Source: Candidatus Bathyarchaeota archaeon (GTDB lineage Archaea; Thermoproteota; Bathyarchaeia; Bathyarchaeales; DTEX01). Taken from it: 13,735 nt of DNA. Made by a program: the position numbers and the translations under genes. Shown one piece after another: positions 7,080 to 13,735 of the stretch. Under the pieces are notes generated by a model. That model did not search any database, was not told where the DNA came from, and worked only from the letters and a program-made list of their open reading frames with translations. Location: positions 1 through 13,735 of the forward strand of contig PIYJ01000022.1 in the NCBI GenBank assembly GCA_003601725.1, given 5' to 3'. Within the stretch, counting starts at the first letter, position 1, and each line of letters opens with the position of its first letter.

Positions 7080-10000
7080 ATGGCAATGGAGGAATCTTAT
7101 GGAAAGATAATTGAGGCTATCCGTTTCGGGATAATATCTCCCCAAGAGATACGGAAACTTTCTGTTGTGGAGATTCAGACCGCAGATACTTACGATGAAG
7201 ATGGAGCTGTGATCCCTTCAGGCTTAATGGATAACAGGCTGGGAGTTCTGGAGCCCGGTCAAAGATGTAGAACATGCGGTAATACGGCTACAAGATGCCC
7301 CGGTCATTTTGGACATATCGAACTGGCGGTTCCCATAATTCATGTCGAGTTCACAAAGAATATCCATGATCTTCTCCAAGCGTTCTGCAGGAATTGTGGC
7401 AGAATCCTACTCAACGAGAAGAGCATAATTAAAGCGAAAAAACAGAGTGAAAGAATCAAGAGTCTGCTGGGCAACATACCAGACAATCTTTATCGAAGTT
7501 TCCTTGATCAAGCCAAATCAGCCATGCAATGTCCGCATTGCGGAGCAAAGCAATATAAAATAGAATTCGTGAAGCCAACAGTCTTCTATGAGCATACAGA
7601 GGAAGGTGCTCAGCGGCTGACCGCAAGCATGATTCGGGAAAGATTTGAAAGGATTCCCGATGAAGACTTAAGATTGCTTGGGTATGACCCTGAAAACGCC
7701 CGTCCAGAATGGATGATTCTTCAAGTTCTCCCCGTTCCCCCCGTTTATGTGAGGCCTTCAATAACCCTTGAGTCGGGGATAAGATCCGAGGATGATCTTA
7801 CCCATAAGCTCGTAGATATCATCCGCATTAACGAGAGGCTTAAAGAAAACTTAGAAGCAGGTGCTCCGACACTTATAATTCAGGATCTAACAGAGCTCCT
7901 CGAGTATCATGTGACAACATACTTTAACAATGAATCCTCAGGCATCCCGCCGGCGAGGCATCGTTCTGGACGAGCCTTAAAGACCCTTTCGCAGAGGCTT
8001 AAAGGAAAGGAGGGACGATTCAGAACAAACCTTTCAGGTAAAAGAGTTGATTTTTCAGCACGTACAGTCATCAGTCCAGATCCAAACCTCGACATAAACG
8101 AAGTAGGGGTTCCATTAGAGATAGCTAAGAAACTTTCAGTTCCAGAAAAAGTCACTTACTGGAACATCGAAGAGATGAAGGAACTCGTTAAGAACGGTCC
8201 GGACAAGTATCCCGGAGCCCTATATATTGTGAGGCCGGATGGTAAACGGGTTAGATTAGAATTTGTTCTCGATAGGGAGAAGATCGCTGAGTCTCTGGAG
8301 CCAGGGTTCATCGTTGAGAGGCATCTGCGTGACGGAGACGTAGTGATATTCAATAGGCAGCCTTCACTTCACCGAATGTCGATCATGGCGCATTACGTTA
8401 AAGTTCTGCCTTATAAGACCTTCCGGCTTCATCTATGCGTCTGCCCGCCGTACAACGCGGACTTCGACGGAGACGAGATGAACCTTCATGTTCCTCAAAG
8501 CGAAGAAGCCCAGACTGAAGCACGGATCCTCATGCAGGTTCAAGATCAGATACTTTCACCGAGGTTCGGCGGTCCAATAATCGGTGCAATTAGAGACTTC
8601 ATATCCGCCGCGTATCTGCTTACCCGTAAATCTACGCTTCTGAATAAAAAGGAGGTCTGTAAGCTTCTCATCGCAGCTGGATATGAAGGAAGCCTGCCTG
8701 AACCAGCGATAAAGGAGCCTCAAGAACTGTGGACTGGAAAGCAGATATTCAGTCTCTTCCTCCCAGAAGACTTCAGTTACTCTCTGAAAGCAAATATATG
8801 TCGGAACTGTGATGTCTGTCTACGTGAAGAATGCCCATACGATGCATATGTAGTCATCAAGAATGGCAAGCTAATAAGCGGAGTGATAGATAAAAACTCG
8901 ATAGGAGCCGAAAAATCCGAAAGCATCCTGCATAGGCTCATAAAGGATTATGGAACTGAAACTGGAAGAAGATTTCTGAATAAGATAAGCAAGCTTCTCA
9001 CACGATTCATAACTATGCGCGGTTTCTCCTTCTCCTATGAGGAATTGAATCTCTCCCCTGAAGCTAAAAGAGAGATCCAGCAGACGATCAAGCAGGCTGA
9101 AAAGAGAGTGGCAGAGTTCACTGAACAATTGCGGAAAGGAACTCTAGAGCGTCTTCCAGGCTTAACTCTTGAAGACTCCTTCGAGATTTACGTAATGAAT
9201 GAGCTGGCTAAGGCTAGGACTAAAGCTGGAAGCATAGCTGATAACGATTTCAGCATGGATAACGCCGGGGTAGTCATGACGAGAAGCGGGGCAAGGGGCT
9301 CCACCATTAACATCGGTCAGATGGCTGCATGTCTTGGACAGCAGTCGGTTCGCGGCAAACGGATCATGAGGGGATATCTGAATAGGGCTCTTCCCCACTT
9401 CAATATTGGGGATGCTTCACCGAGAGCTCGAGGATTTGTATACTCATCCTATCGTGACGGGCTTGATCCGATCGAATTCTTCTTCCACGCCATGGGCGGA
9501 CGGGAAGGCTTGGTGGATACGGCCGTAAGGACTCAGCAAAGCGGTTACATGCAGAGGAGACTGATAAACGCGATGGAGCATCTAAGAGTTGAGTATGACG
9601 GTACAGTTAGAAATTCAGTAGGGGACATTATACAATTTAAGTACGGCGAGGATGGTGTTGACCCTGCGAAGAGTGATCATGGGAAAGCCGTGAATGTCGC
9701 TCGGCTTGTTGATCAGATAAAACTGATCGAAGAAGAGGGAGAACCAGCATCTGAAGAGTACATTGAGAAACGCTTAGAACAAGTGAAGGATCAGCTGAAT
9801 CCTCTGTTGCTTGATGAGCTTAAAACTAGTCTTTCAGATGCGAAACTAAGTGAGAAGGGCGTTGATTTGGCGATCAACTCGACTGTTGAACATTATAAGC
9901 GAGCTCTTGTCGAGCCGGGAGAAGCCATCGGAATCGTCGCCGCTCAGTCGATCGGTGAACCGGGCACCCAGATGACCTTGAGAACCTTCCATTATGCTGG

Positions 10001-10919
10001 AGTCAGAGAGATGAACGTAACGATAGGGCTGCCTCGTCTCATCGAAATAGTGGACGCGAGAAGAGAACCATCCACTCCAATTATGACGATATATCTCGAT
10101 GAAGAACATAGCAAAAGCAGAGAAAAAGCAACAGAGGTCGCCAGACGGATCATTTACACAACAATTAAGGACATCGCCACAGAGGTCTTCATCAATCCTG
10201 AAACCGGAGGTATAATCATAGAGGTTGACTCAGCAAAGATGAAGGAGAGAGGAGTGACGATGGATGATCTTGCTGTAATTCTAGAGAGTCCAAGATATTC
10301 GGTGAGAATAGTTGATGATAGAATCTTCATCGATTCGAAAAAGCCCATCGATCCGAAGAGGCTTCTAAGTCAAATCTCATCTATACGCGTGAAGGGCGTT
10401 CCAGGAATCAGACGGGTGCTTGTATCAGAAGAAGAGGGGAGATGGATCATAAGAACGGACGGCTCGAACCTGCCGAAAGTCCTCGAAGTCGAAGGAGTAG
10501 ATCCAACTCGAACGACTACTAACAACATTCATGAGATCGCGGAGACTCTAGGGATAGAAGCAGCGAGAAACGCCTTAATCAGAGAAGCCTCAGCGGTCCT
10601 CGAAGAGCAGGGACTCGACGTCGATCTGAGACACATCATGCTTGTGGCGGATATCATGAGCGTGACGGGTGAGATTCGGCAGATCGGCAGGCATGGAGTA
10701 AGCGGGGAAAAGGCAAGCGTGCTTGCCCGAGCTGCGTTCGAGATAACTATTCCAAATATTGTTGACGCGGCAATTAGGGGAGAAAGCGATAATCTTAAAG
10801 GCGTCACTGAAAATGTGATAGTCGGTCAGTCTGTACCTATAGGAACGGGGCTGGTTGATATCTACATGTCCGCTATGCCGCCTAAAAGCAGCGAGGTGAA
10901 GTCTGATGGTCAGTCTTGA
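7080..10919 (+). CDS. rpoA: DNA-directed RNA polymerase subunit A, A' and A'' fused in one gene
   Basis: This is the largest RNA polymerase subunit (Rpb1/beta' homologue) and holds the catalytic magnesium. At 1279 residues it contains both A' and A'', which most archaea encode separately (rpoA1, rpoA2). Zinc sites: C63, C66, C73, H76 (clamp) and C103, C106, C151, C154. The catalytic loop NADFDGDE has D461, D463 and D465. The bridge helix lies around AMGGREGLVDTAV (805-816). The A'/A'' junction falls after KYGEDGVDPAKSDHG, around residues 880-890, in an acidic linker with no Met or stop. The A'' trigger-loop region follows at 945-975 (EPGEAIGIVAAQSIGEPG). An extra Cys cluster, C574, C577, C580 and C585, precedes the funnel domain. 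The ATG at 7080 has AAGGAGAGGG just upstream, inside the end of rpoB. The gene overlaps rpl30e by 14 bases. No intein is seen. Confidence 0.98.
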   Translation: MAMEESYGKIIEAIRFGIISPQEIRKLSVVEIQTADTYDEDGAVIPSGLMDNRLGVLEPGQRCRTCGNTATRCPGHFGHIELAVPIIHVEFTKNIHDLLQAFCRNCGRILLNEKSIIKAKKQSERIKSLLGNIPDNLYRSFLDQAKSAMQCPHCGAKQYKIEFVKPTVFYEHTEEGAQRLTASMIRERFERIPDEDLRLLGYDPENARPEWMILQVLPVPPVYVRPSITLESGIRSEDDLTHKLVDIIRINERLKENLEAGAPTLIIQDLTELLEYHVTTYFNNESSGIPPARHRSGRALKTLSQRLKGKEGRFRTNLSGKRVDFSARTVISPDPNLDINEVGVPLEIAKKLSVPEKVTYWNIEEMKELVKNGPDKYPGALYIVRPDGKRVRLEFVLDREKIAESLEPGFIVERHLRDGDVVIFNRQPSLHRMSIMAHYVKVLPYKTFRLHLCVCPPYNADFDGDEMNLHVPQSEEAQTEARILMQVQDQILSPRFGGPIIGAIRDFISAAYLLTRKSTLLNKKEVCKLLIAAGYEGSLPEPAIKEPQELWTGKQIFSLFLPEDFSYSLKANICRNCDVCLREECPYDAYVVIKNGKLISGVIDKNSIGAEKSESILHRLIKDYGTETGRRFLNKISKLLTRFITMRGFSFSYEELNLSPEAKREIQQTIKQAEKRVAEFTEQLRKGTLERLPGLTLEDSFEIYVMNELAKARTKAGSIADNDFSMDNAGVVMTRSGARGSTINIGQMAACLGQQSVRGKRIMRGYLNRALPHFNIGDASPRARGFVYSSYRDGLDPIEFFFHAMGGREGLVDTAVRTQQSGYMQRRLINAMEHLRVEYDGTVRNSVGDIIQFKYGEDGVDPAKSDHGKAVNVARLVDQIKLIEEEGEPASEEYIEKRLEQVKDQLNPLLLDELKTSLSDAKLSEKGVDLAINSTVEHYKRALVEPGEAIGIVAAQSIGEPGTQMTLRTFHYAGVREMNVTIGLPRLIEIVDARREPSTPIMTIYLDEEHSKSREKATEVARRIIYTTIKDIATEVFINPETGGIIIEVDSAKMKERGVTMDDLAVILESPRYSVRIVDDRIFIDSKKPIDPKRLLSQISSIRVKGVPGIRRVLVSEEEGRWIIRTDGSNLPKVLEVEGVDPTRTTTNNIHEIAETLGIEAARNALIREASAVLEEQGLDVDLRHIMLVADIMSVTGEIRQIGRHGVSGEKASVLARAAFEITIPNIVDAAIRGESDNLKGVTENVIVGQSVPIGTGLVDIYMSAMPPKSSEVKSDGQS

Positions 10920-11217
10920 TCAGGCACTTGGGATCGCCGTAAAGACAGGTAAAGTTTTATTTGGAGCTAACTCAACCATAAAAAATGTTATGACCGGTAA
11001 GGTTCGACTTGCAATAGTTGCGTCTAACTGTCCTGATAGGATCCGGAAAGATATTGAAAAGTACTGTAAGCTCTCGGGGATTCCCTTAATCGTCTCCCCG
11101 AGAAATAATGTTGAGCTAGGCCGAGTTTGCGGAAAGCCATTTTCTATATCAGCCTTGGCTATAAGAGATCCGGGAGACTCAGATATACTAAAGATGGCGG
11201 AGGAAAAGAATGTCTAG
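10906..11217 (+). CDS. rpl30e: Large-subunit ribosomal protein eL30 (L30e)
   Basis: The 103-residue protein has the full archaeal L30e pattern: an opening LDQALGIAVKTGKVLFGANSTI, then LAIVASNCPDRIRKDIEKY, then GIPLIVSPRNNVELGRVCGKPF. Archaeal L30e is a small kink-turn-binding fold of about 100 residues in the large ribosomal subunit; in yeast the homologue binds its own transcript, but nothing here shows that for this gene. The start ATG lies inside the end of rpoA (14-base overlap), with GAGGTG at 10893-10898, and the stop overlaps nusA by 8 bases. Both imply co-transcription and translational coupling with the polymerase genes, an order widely conserved in archaea. Confidence 0.97.
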   Translation: MVSLDQALGIAVKTGKVLFGANSTIKNVMTGKVRLAIVASNCPDRIRKDIEKYCKLSGIPLIVSPRNNVELGRVCGKPFSISALAIRDPGDSDILKMAEEKNV

Positions 11218-11647
11218 GGGGATAAGATTTACAAATCGAGAGATGCGGTTTATAGCTCTATTTGAAAGCATCACAGGGGCAACCGTAAGAGACTGCATCA
11301 TTGATGACGAAAACAACAGGATAATCTATGTTGTGAAAGAAGGAGAGATGGGAATAGCCATAGGGAAACGAGGGAAGAACGTCAGTCTGCTTGAGAAGAT
11401 GACGGGAAAGAGACATGAGATCATTGAGTTTTCAGACGACCCAGCAAGGTTCATAAAGAATGCTCTTCGACCAGCTAGACTCAGAGAAATACGTATAACT
11501 CAAAGGACGGATGGGAAAAAGATCGCTGTTGTCTCCGTGAATCCTAAAGACAAAGGAATAGCTATCGGAAAGAACGGAAAGAATGCTGAAAGAATAAGAT
11601 TTTTGGCTAAACGTTATTTTGATATACACAACGTTTCTATACTATGA
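11210..11647 (+). CDS. nusA: Archaeal NusA-like protein with two KH domains
   Basis: The 145-residue protein consists of two KH RNA-binding domains. Their GxxG loops are visible: GKRG at 52-55 and GKNG at 120-123. Bacterial NusA has in addition an N-terminal polymerase-binding domain and an S1 domain; archaeal homologues lack both, and the length here is typical of the archaeal family. It probably binds RNA during transcription elongation or termination, inferred from homology and from its fixed place behind the polymerase genes; its biochemical role in archaea is poorly established. The ATG at 11210 is preceded by GGAGG (11199-11203) inside rpl30e, with an 8-base overlap. The next gene is 140 bases away, so the tight cluster ends here. 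Confidence 0.95.
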   Translation: MSRGIRFTNREMRFIALFESITGATVRDCIIDDENNRIIYVVKEGEMGIAIGKRGKNVSLLEKMTGKRHEIIEFSDDPARFIKNALRPARLREIRITQRTDGKKIAVVSVNPKDKGIAIGKNGKNAERIRFLAKRYFDIHNVSIL

Positions 11648-11655
11648 TCAGATCG

Positions 11656-11694
11656 TATAAATCCCATTCTTTACCGTAAAAAGAGAATTTATAG
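11656..11694 (+). promoter_or_regulatory. Candidate TATA boxes for rps12
   Basis: The 140-base gap between nusA and rps12 holds TATAAAT at 11656-11662 and TTTATAG at 11688-11694, predicting starts near 11687 or 11718. No convincing T-run terminator follows nusA, so rps12 could also be read through from the polymerase operon. A weak inverted repeat (TGATG 11746-11750 with CATCA 11761-11765) lies just before the ribosome site. Confidence 0.3.
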
Positions 11695-11787
11695 TTCACG
11701 AAAAATAGAAATGTTTAAGAATAGAATATGCATCACTTGCTTCAATGATGGATGGATAATCATCAACAGCTTTGAGGATATCTGAAA

Positions 11788-12225
11788 ATGGGAAAAACTA
11801 CGAGAGGAATGTTCGCTGCTAGGAAGCTACGTTTAAACAGAAAGAAGTGGCGATGGAGCGACATAAACTATAAGAGACGTAAACTTAGGCTGGATGTTAA
11901 ATCTGACCCGCTTGAAGGCGCACCTATGGCCCGCGGAATAGTTCTTGAGAAGGTTGGGCGTGAGAGCAAGCAGCCGAACAGCGCCATCAGAAAATGTGTC
12001 CGCGTTCAGCTCATAAAGAACGGGAAGGTCATAACGGCTTTTCTTCCAGGAGACGGTGCGTTGAATGTTGTTGATGAGCATGACGAAGTGGTTGTCGAGG
12101 GCATCGGAGGTTCACAAGGCGGCGCGATGGGGGATATCCCAGGAGTCAGATGGAAAGTCAGCACGGTTAATGGGATCTCCCTTAAAGAGTTAGTTCTGGG
12201 GAAGAAGGAGAAGCCTTTACGATAA
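11788..12225 (+). CDS. rps12: Small-subunit ribosomal protein uS12 (S12)
   Basis: This 145-residue archaeal/eukaryotic-type S12 (S23 in eukaryotic naming) lies in the decoding centre of the 30S subunit. The N-terminus GKTTRGMFAARKLRLNRKK is basic. The conserved decoding loop KQPNSAIRK is at residues 61-69, and FLPGDGALNVVDEHDEV follows from 85. The C-terminus is basic (GKKEKPLR). The ATG has GAGGAT (11774-11779) at normal spacing. In most archaea rps12 is followed by rps7 and often the EF-1A gene; here it is followed by a convergent minus-strand gene, so the str-like cluster is interrupted. The gene appears intact. Confidence 0.98.
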   Translation: MGKTTRGMFAARKLRLNRKKWRWSDINYKRRKLRLDVKSDPLEGAPMARGIVLEKVGRESKQPNSAIRKCVRVQLIKNGKVITAFLPGDGALNVVDEHDEVVVEGIGGSQGGAMGDIPGVRWKVSTVNGISLKELVLGKKEKPLR

Positions 12226-12319
12226 TAGAACCTCACATGGTTAATAGATGTCTCTAAAATATTATTCATGATTTTCTATATATGGGGACCTTAGAAGAGA
12301 GTCAGCTATTTCCATATCT

Positions 12320-12332
12320 AAAAAAGAAAAAT
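12320..12332 (-). terminator. T-run terminator after the 155-residue minus-strand gene
   Basis: On the minus strand the bases right after the stop read as AT then TTTTTCTTTTTTAG, a strong poly-T stretch of the sort that ends archaeal transcripts. No stable stem precedes it. The rps12 message approaching from the other side has no comparable T-run, only TTTT within 12272-12275. Confidence 0.5.
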
Positions 12333-12800
12333 TCAGTCAACGGACCATGTCATTAATGATATCTTCTTTATAGTTTCCATCTTCTGTCTTGAACTTGTGT
12401 ATTTTATGGGAAAATGCTTCCTAACAGGTATAACGAGTAAATGTAGAATTTTATTTTTTGCATCATCCCAGATCTCAATCATGTCCTTCTTGATTTGGAG
12501 TTCTGAATGCTGCTTTATCACTTCATAAAGGTCATCGAACCCCTCGTTTGTCCTAGAAAGGAGAATACGATCATCAATTTTAAGCGCGTAAACATCTATT
12601 TTTTTCTCTTCAATATATTTTTTCACCAAAAGATAGATCTGATCAATGTCTGTTTCTATGTTCGCTATCGCCCCATAATCGCTGTTTGATCTTAAGAAGC
12701 TCTCTATTAAGGTCTCTATAAGTTTTTCAACACCAACCTTCTGCTCTTCAAATTCCTCTGCAATCTCCTCTCTTAAAGAGGAGTCATCATTAGCAGTCAT
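12333..12800 (-). CDS. Hypothetical protein, 155 residues, function unknown
   Basis: I do not recognise this protein. It starts at ATG 12800 with only a weak AAGTGA upstream and ends with TGA at 12333. The first 40 residues are acidic and look helical (SSLREEIAEEFEEQKVG onward), probably amphipathic or coiled. The middle alternates predicted strands and helices (KKIDVYALKIDDRILLSR, then KNKILHLLVIPVRKHFPI), suggesting a small alpha/beta domain. The C-terminal tail is basic. There is no signal peptide, membrane segment, zinc motif or catalytic signature, so it is probably cytosolic. It is convergent with rps12 and divergent from the GH31 gene, with 132 bases between them, so no operon partner hints at a role. 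The T-run after its stop supports a real transcription unit. A small regulatory or sensor domain is possible but unproven. Confidence 0.7.
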   Translation of the reverse strand: MTANDDSSLREEIAEEFEEQKVGVEKLIETLIESFLRSNSDYGAIANIETDIDQIYLLVKKYIEEKKIDVYALKIDDRILLSRTNEGFDDLYEVIKQHSELQIKKDMIEIWDDAKNKILHLLVIPVRKHFPIKYTSSRQKMETIKKISLMTWSVD

Positions 12801-12901
12801 TAAGGTTCACTTGAAACACGTATCAGATATGAAATATCCTTATTTGGATAAAAGATTAATGGAAAATTCAACCGGAGACACGTAAAATTTAGAGTAAAAA
12901 A

Positions 12902-12909
12902 TTTTAATA
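12902..12909 (+). promoter_or_regulatory. TATA-like box for the GH31 gene
   Basis: TTTTAATA follows an A-rich, BRE-like stretch (GTAAAAA). The predicted start about 25 bases downstream falls near 12930, within a few bases of the ATG at 12933, suggesting a leaderless or nearly leaderless message. The GGG at 12919-12921 would then not be transcribed. Confidence 0.35.
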
Positions 12910-12932
12910 CTTGTTCCAAGGGATCTAAAGGT

Positions 12933-13735
12933 ATGAATTCTCTTGCTTTAGTTAGAAATAATGTTTCAGTTAAGATTCAAGATAAGCCCTTGACAATAGA
13001 GATTATCCGTCGTAAACCCGTGTTGAAACGGGTCAGCAGTGAGGCTGAATACGAATATAACGGCCATTTCAGAAGTTTTCACGAAATCAACATTGAGAAA
13101 AAGGAAAATGACGTTGCGTCTTTAAAATGTAAAGGGTTCGGAGTAGCTGCGTCTTTAAACTTACATTTAACGGATCAATTCTTAGAGATCCGATGGGAAT
13201 CAGAATCCGGGATCATCGAAAGCATATCTGACACCTGGATTGCTCCGGATAAAACGTATTGGTATGGACAAGGACAATTGCAGTATCAAGTTTTCCCGCT
13301 TGACGATCACGTCTCAGAAATGAAGCCTTTCTTAGCAACTAACATTCAAGTGCCTTTATGGCTTACCAAAAGCGGAGTCGGCATCCTAGTTGATAATTAT
13401 CAGCTTTTTGAGACCCGATTCGACAGAGGAATCACAATTAGAGGACTTGACTTCAAATCTTTCAGCTATCGCATTATCATAGGGAATAACATTCAAGACG
13501 CCCGAAAGATATCCCTAAAGAGAATAGGGCTTCCAAAAAGAATCCCCGATGAAAGAGTGCTTGTAAAGCCCATCTTCACCACGTGGGTTGAATTTAAGAA
13601 AGAAGTAAACCAGGAAAAAGTGATGGATTTTGCAAGTAACATCCGAAAACGAAACTTTCCATGCAGCGTGATACAGATAGATGATAAATGGGAAGAAAAC
13701 TATGGTGACTTCACATTTGACCCTTCAAAATTCCC
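12933..13735 (+). CDS. Glycoside hydrolase family 31 protein, N-terminal part (cut by window end)
   Basis: An open frame runs from ATG 12933 to the window edge without a stop (267 full codons). Residues 1 to about 205 look like the N-terminal beta-sandwich of GH31 enzymes. The catalytic barrel then begins: PIFTTWVEFKKEVNQEKV (213-230), followed by FPCSVIQIDDKWEENYGDF (242-260) and FDPSKFP. The pair D250-D251 with K-W and the G-D-F-x-F-D-x-x-x-F-P ending is a GH31 hallmark, closest in memory to the MYORG-like branch (alpha-galactosidase-type) rather than classical alpha-glucosidase. The nucleophile and acid/base aspartates lie beyond the edge, so activity and exact substrate are unknown. No signal peptide is seen, so it is likely cytosolic. 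It probably hydrolyses an alpha-linked sugar, consistent with the nearby sulfatase and enolase-superfamily genes. Confidence 0.88.
   Translation, partial: MNSLALVRNNVSVKIQDKPLTIEIIRRKPVLKRVSSEAEYEYNGHFRSFHEINIEKKENDVASLKCKGFGVAASLNLHLTDQFLEIRWESESGIIESISDTWIAPDKTYWYGQGQLQYQVFPLDDHVSEMKPFLATNIQVPLWLTKSGVGILVDNYQLFETRFDRGITIRGLDFKSFSYRIIIGNNIQDARKISLKRIGLPKRIPDERVLVKPIFTTWVEFKKEVNQEKVMDFASNIRKRNFPCSVIQIDDKWEENYGDFTFDPSKF

Noticed and set aside
11745..11785. Possible C/D box RNA before rps12 (ATGATGG at 11745-11751 and CTGA at 11782-11785)
   Set aside because: The C-box match is imperfect, the pair lacks clear D' and C' boxes, and the CTGA lies within the rps12 ribosome-site spacer; a chance match is more likely.
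1..13735. CRISPR array, insertion sequence, integrase/attachment site, intein or defence system
   Set aside because: I saw no regularly spaced repeats, transposase or integrase motifs, tRNA gene, intein blocks in rpoB or rpoA, or defence-type domains; the window is mostly housekeeping and carbohydrate genes.

Overview
The window is archaeal chromosome. The evidence is an unsplit RNA polymerase B subunit, an A subunit carrying A' and A'' in one reading frame, eL30, an archaeal two-KH NusA-like protein and an archaeal-type uS12. Genes are packed with Shine-Dalgarno starts, some of them TTG. Upstream regions carry AT-rich TATA-like boxes. The unsplit B and fused A point to the Thermoproteota/TACK side, with a Thaumarchaeota- or Bathyarchaeia-related lineage as my best guess. 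That placement is inference, because no rRNA gene is present.

Layout. Positions 1-230 hold the 3' end of a homoserine dehydrogenase gene, followed by a small hairpin plus T-run. Positions 383-1576 hold an enolase-superfamily (mandelate racemase/muconate lactonizing type) gene. It converges on 1657-3258 (minus), a type I sulfatase with a Cys-type active site and a C-terminal CHB_HEX_C-like domain. The 454-base gap 3259-3712 is divergent promoter space; its right half appears to be a long, structured 5' leader for rpoB. Positions 3713-11647 hold a tight cluster, rpoB - rpoA (fused) - rpl30e - nusA-like, with spacings of +1, -14 and -8 bases. After a 140-base gap comes rpsL/rps12 (11788-12225). 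A minus-strand gene of unknown function follows (12333-12800). The 5' part of a GH31 glycosidase gene (12933 onward) runs off the right edge.

How it fits together. The core is the conserved archaeal transcription/translation cluster. Its usual flanks are changed: no rpoH is visible directly before rpoB, and no rps7 directly follows rps12. The cluster is bracketed by genes that look like sugar or glycan breakdown functions (enolase-superfamily enzyme, sulfatase, GH31), which suggests a heterotrophic archaeon using sulfated or plant/algal carbohydrate.

I do not see a new multi-gene system such as a defence, CRISPR or mobile element. The observations most worth checking are the structured rpoB leader, the fused rpoA with a four-cysteine cluster, and the archaeal sulfatase with its accessory domain.
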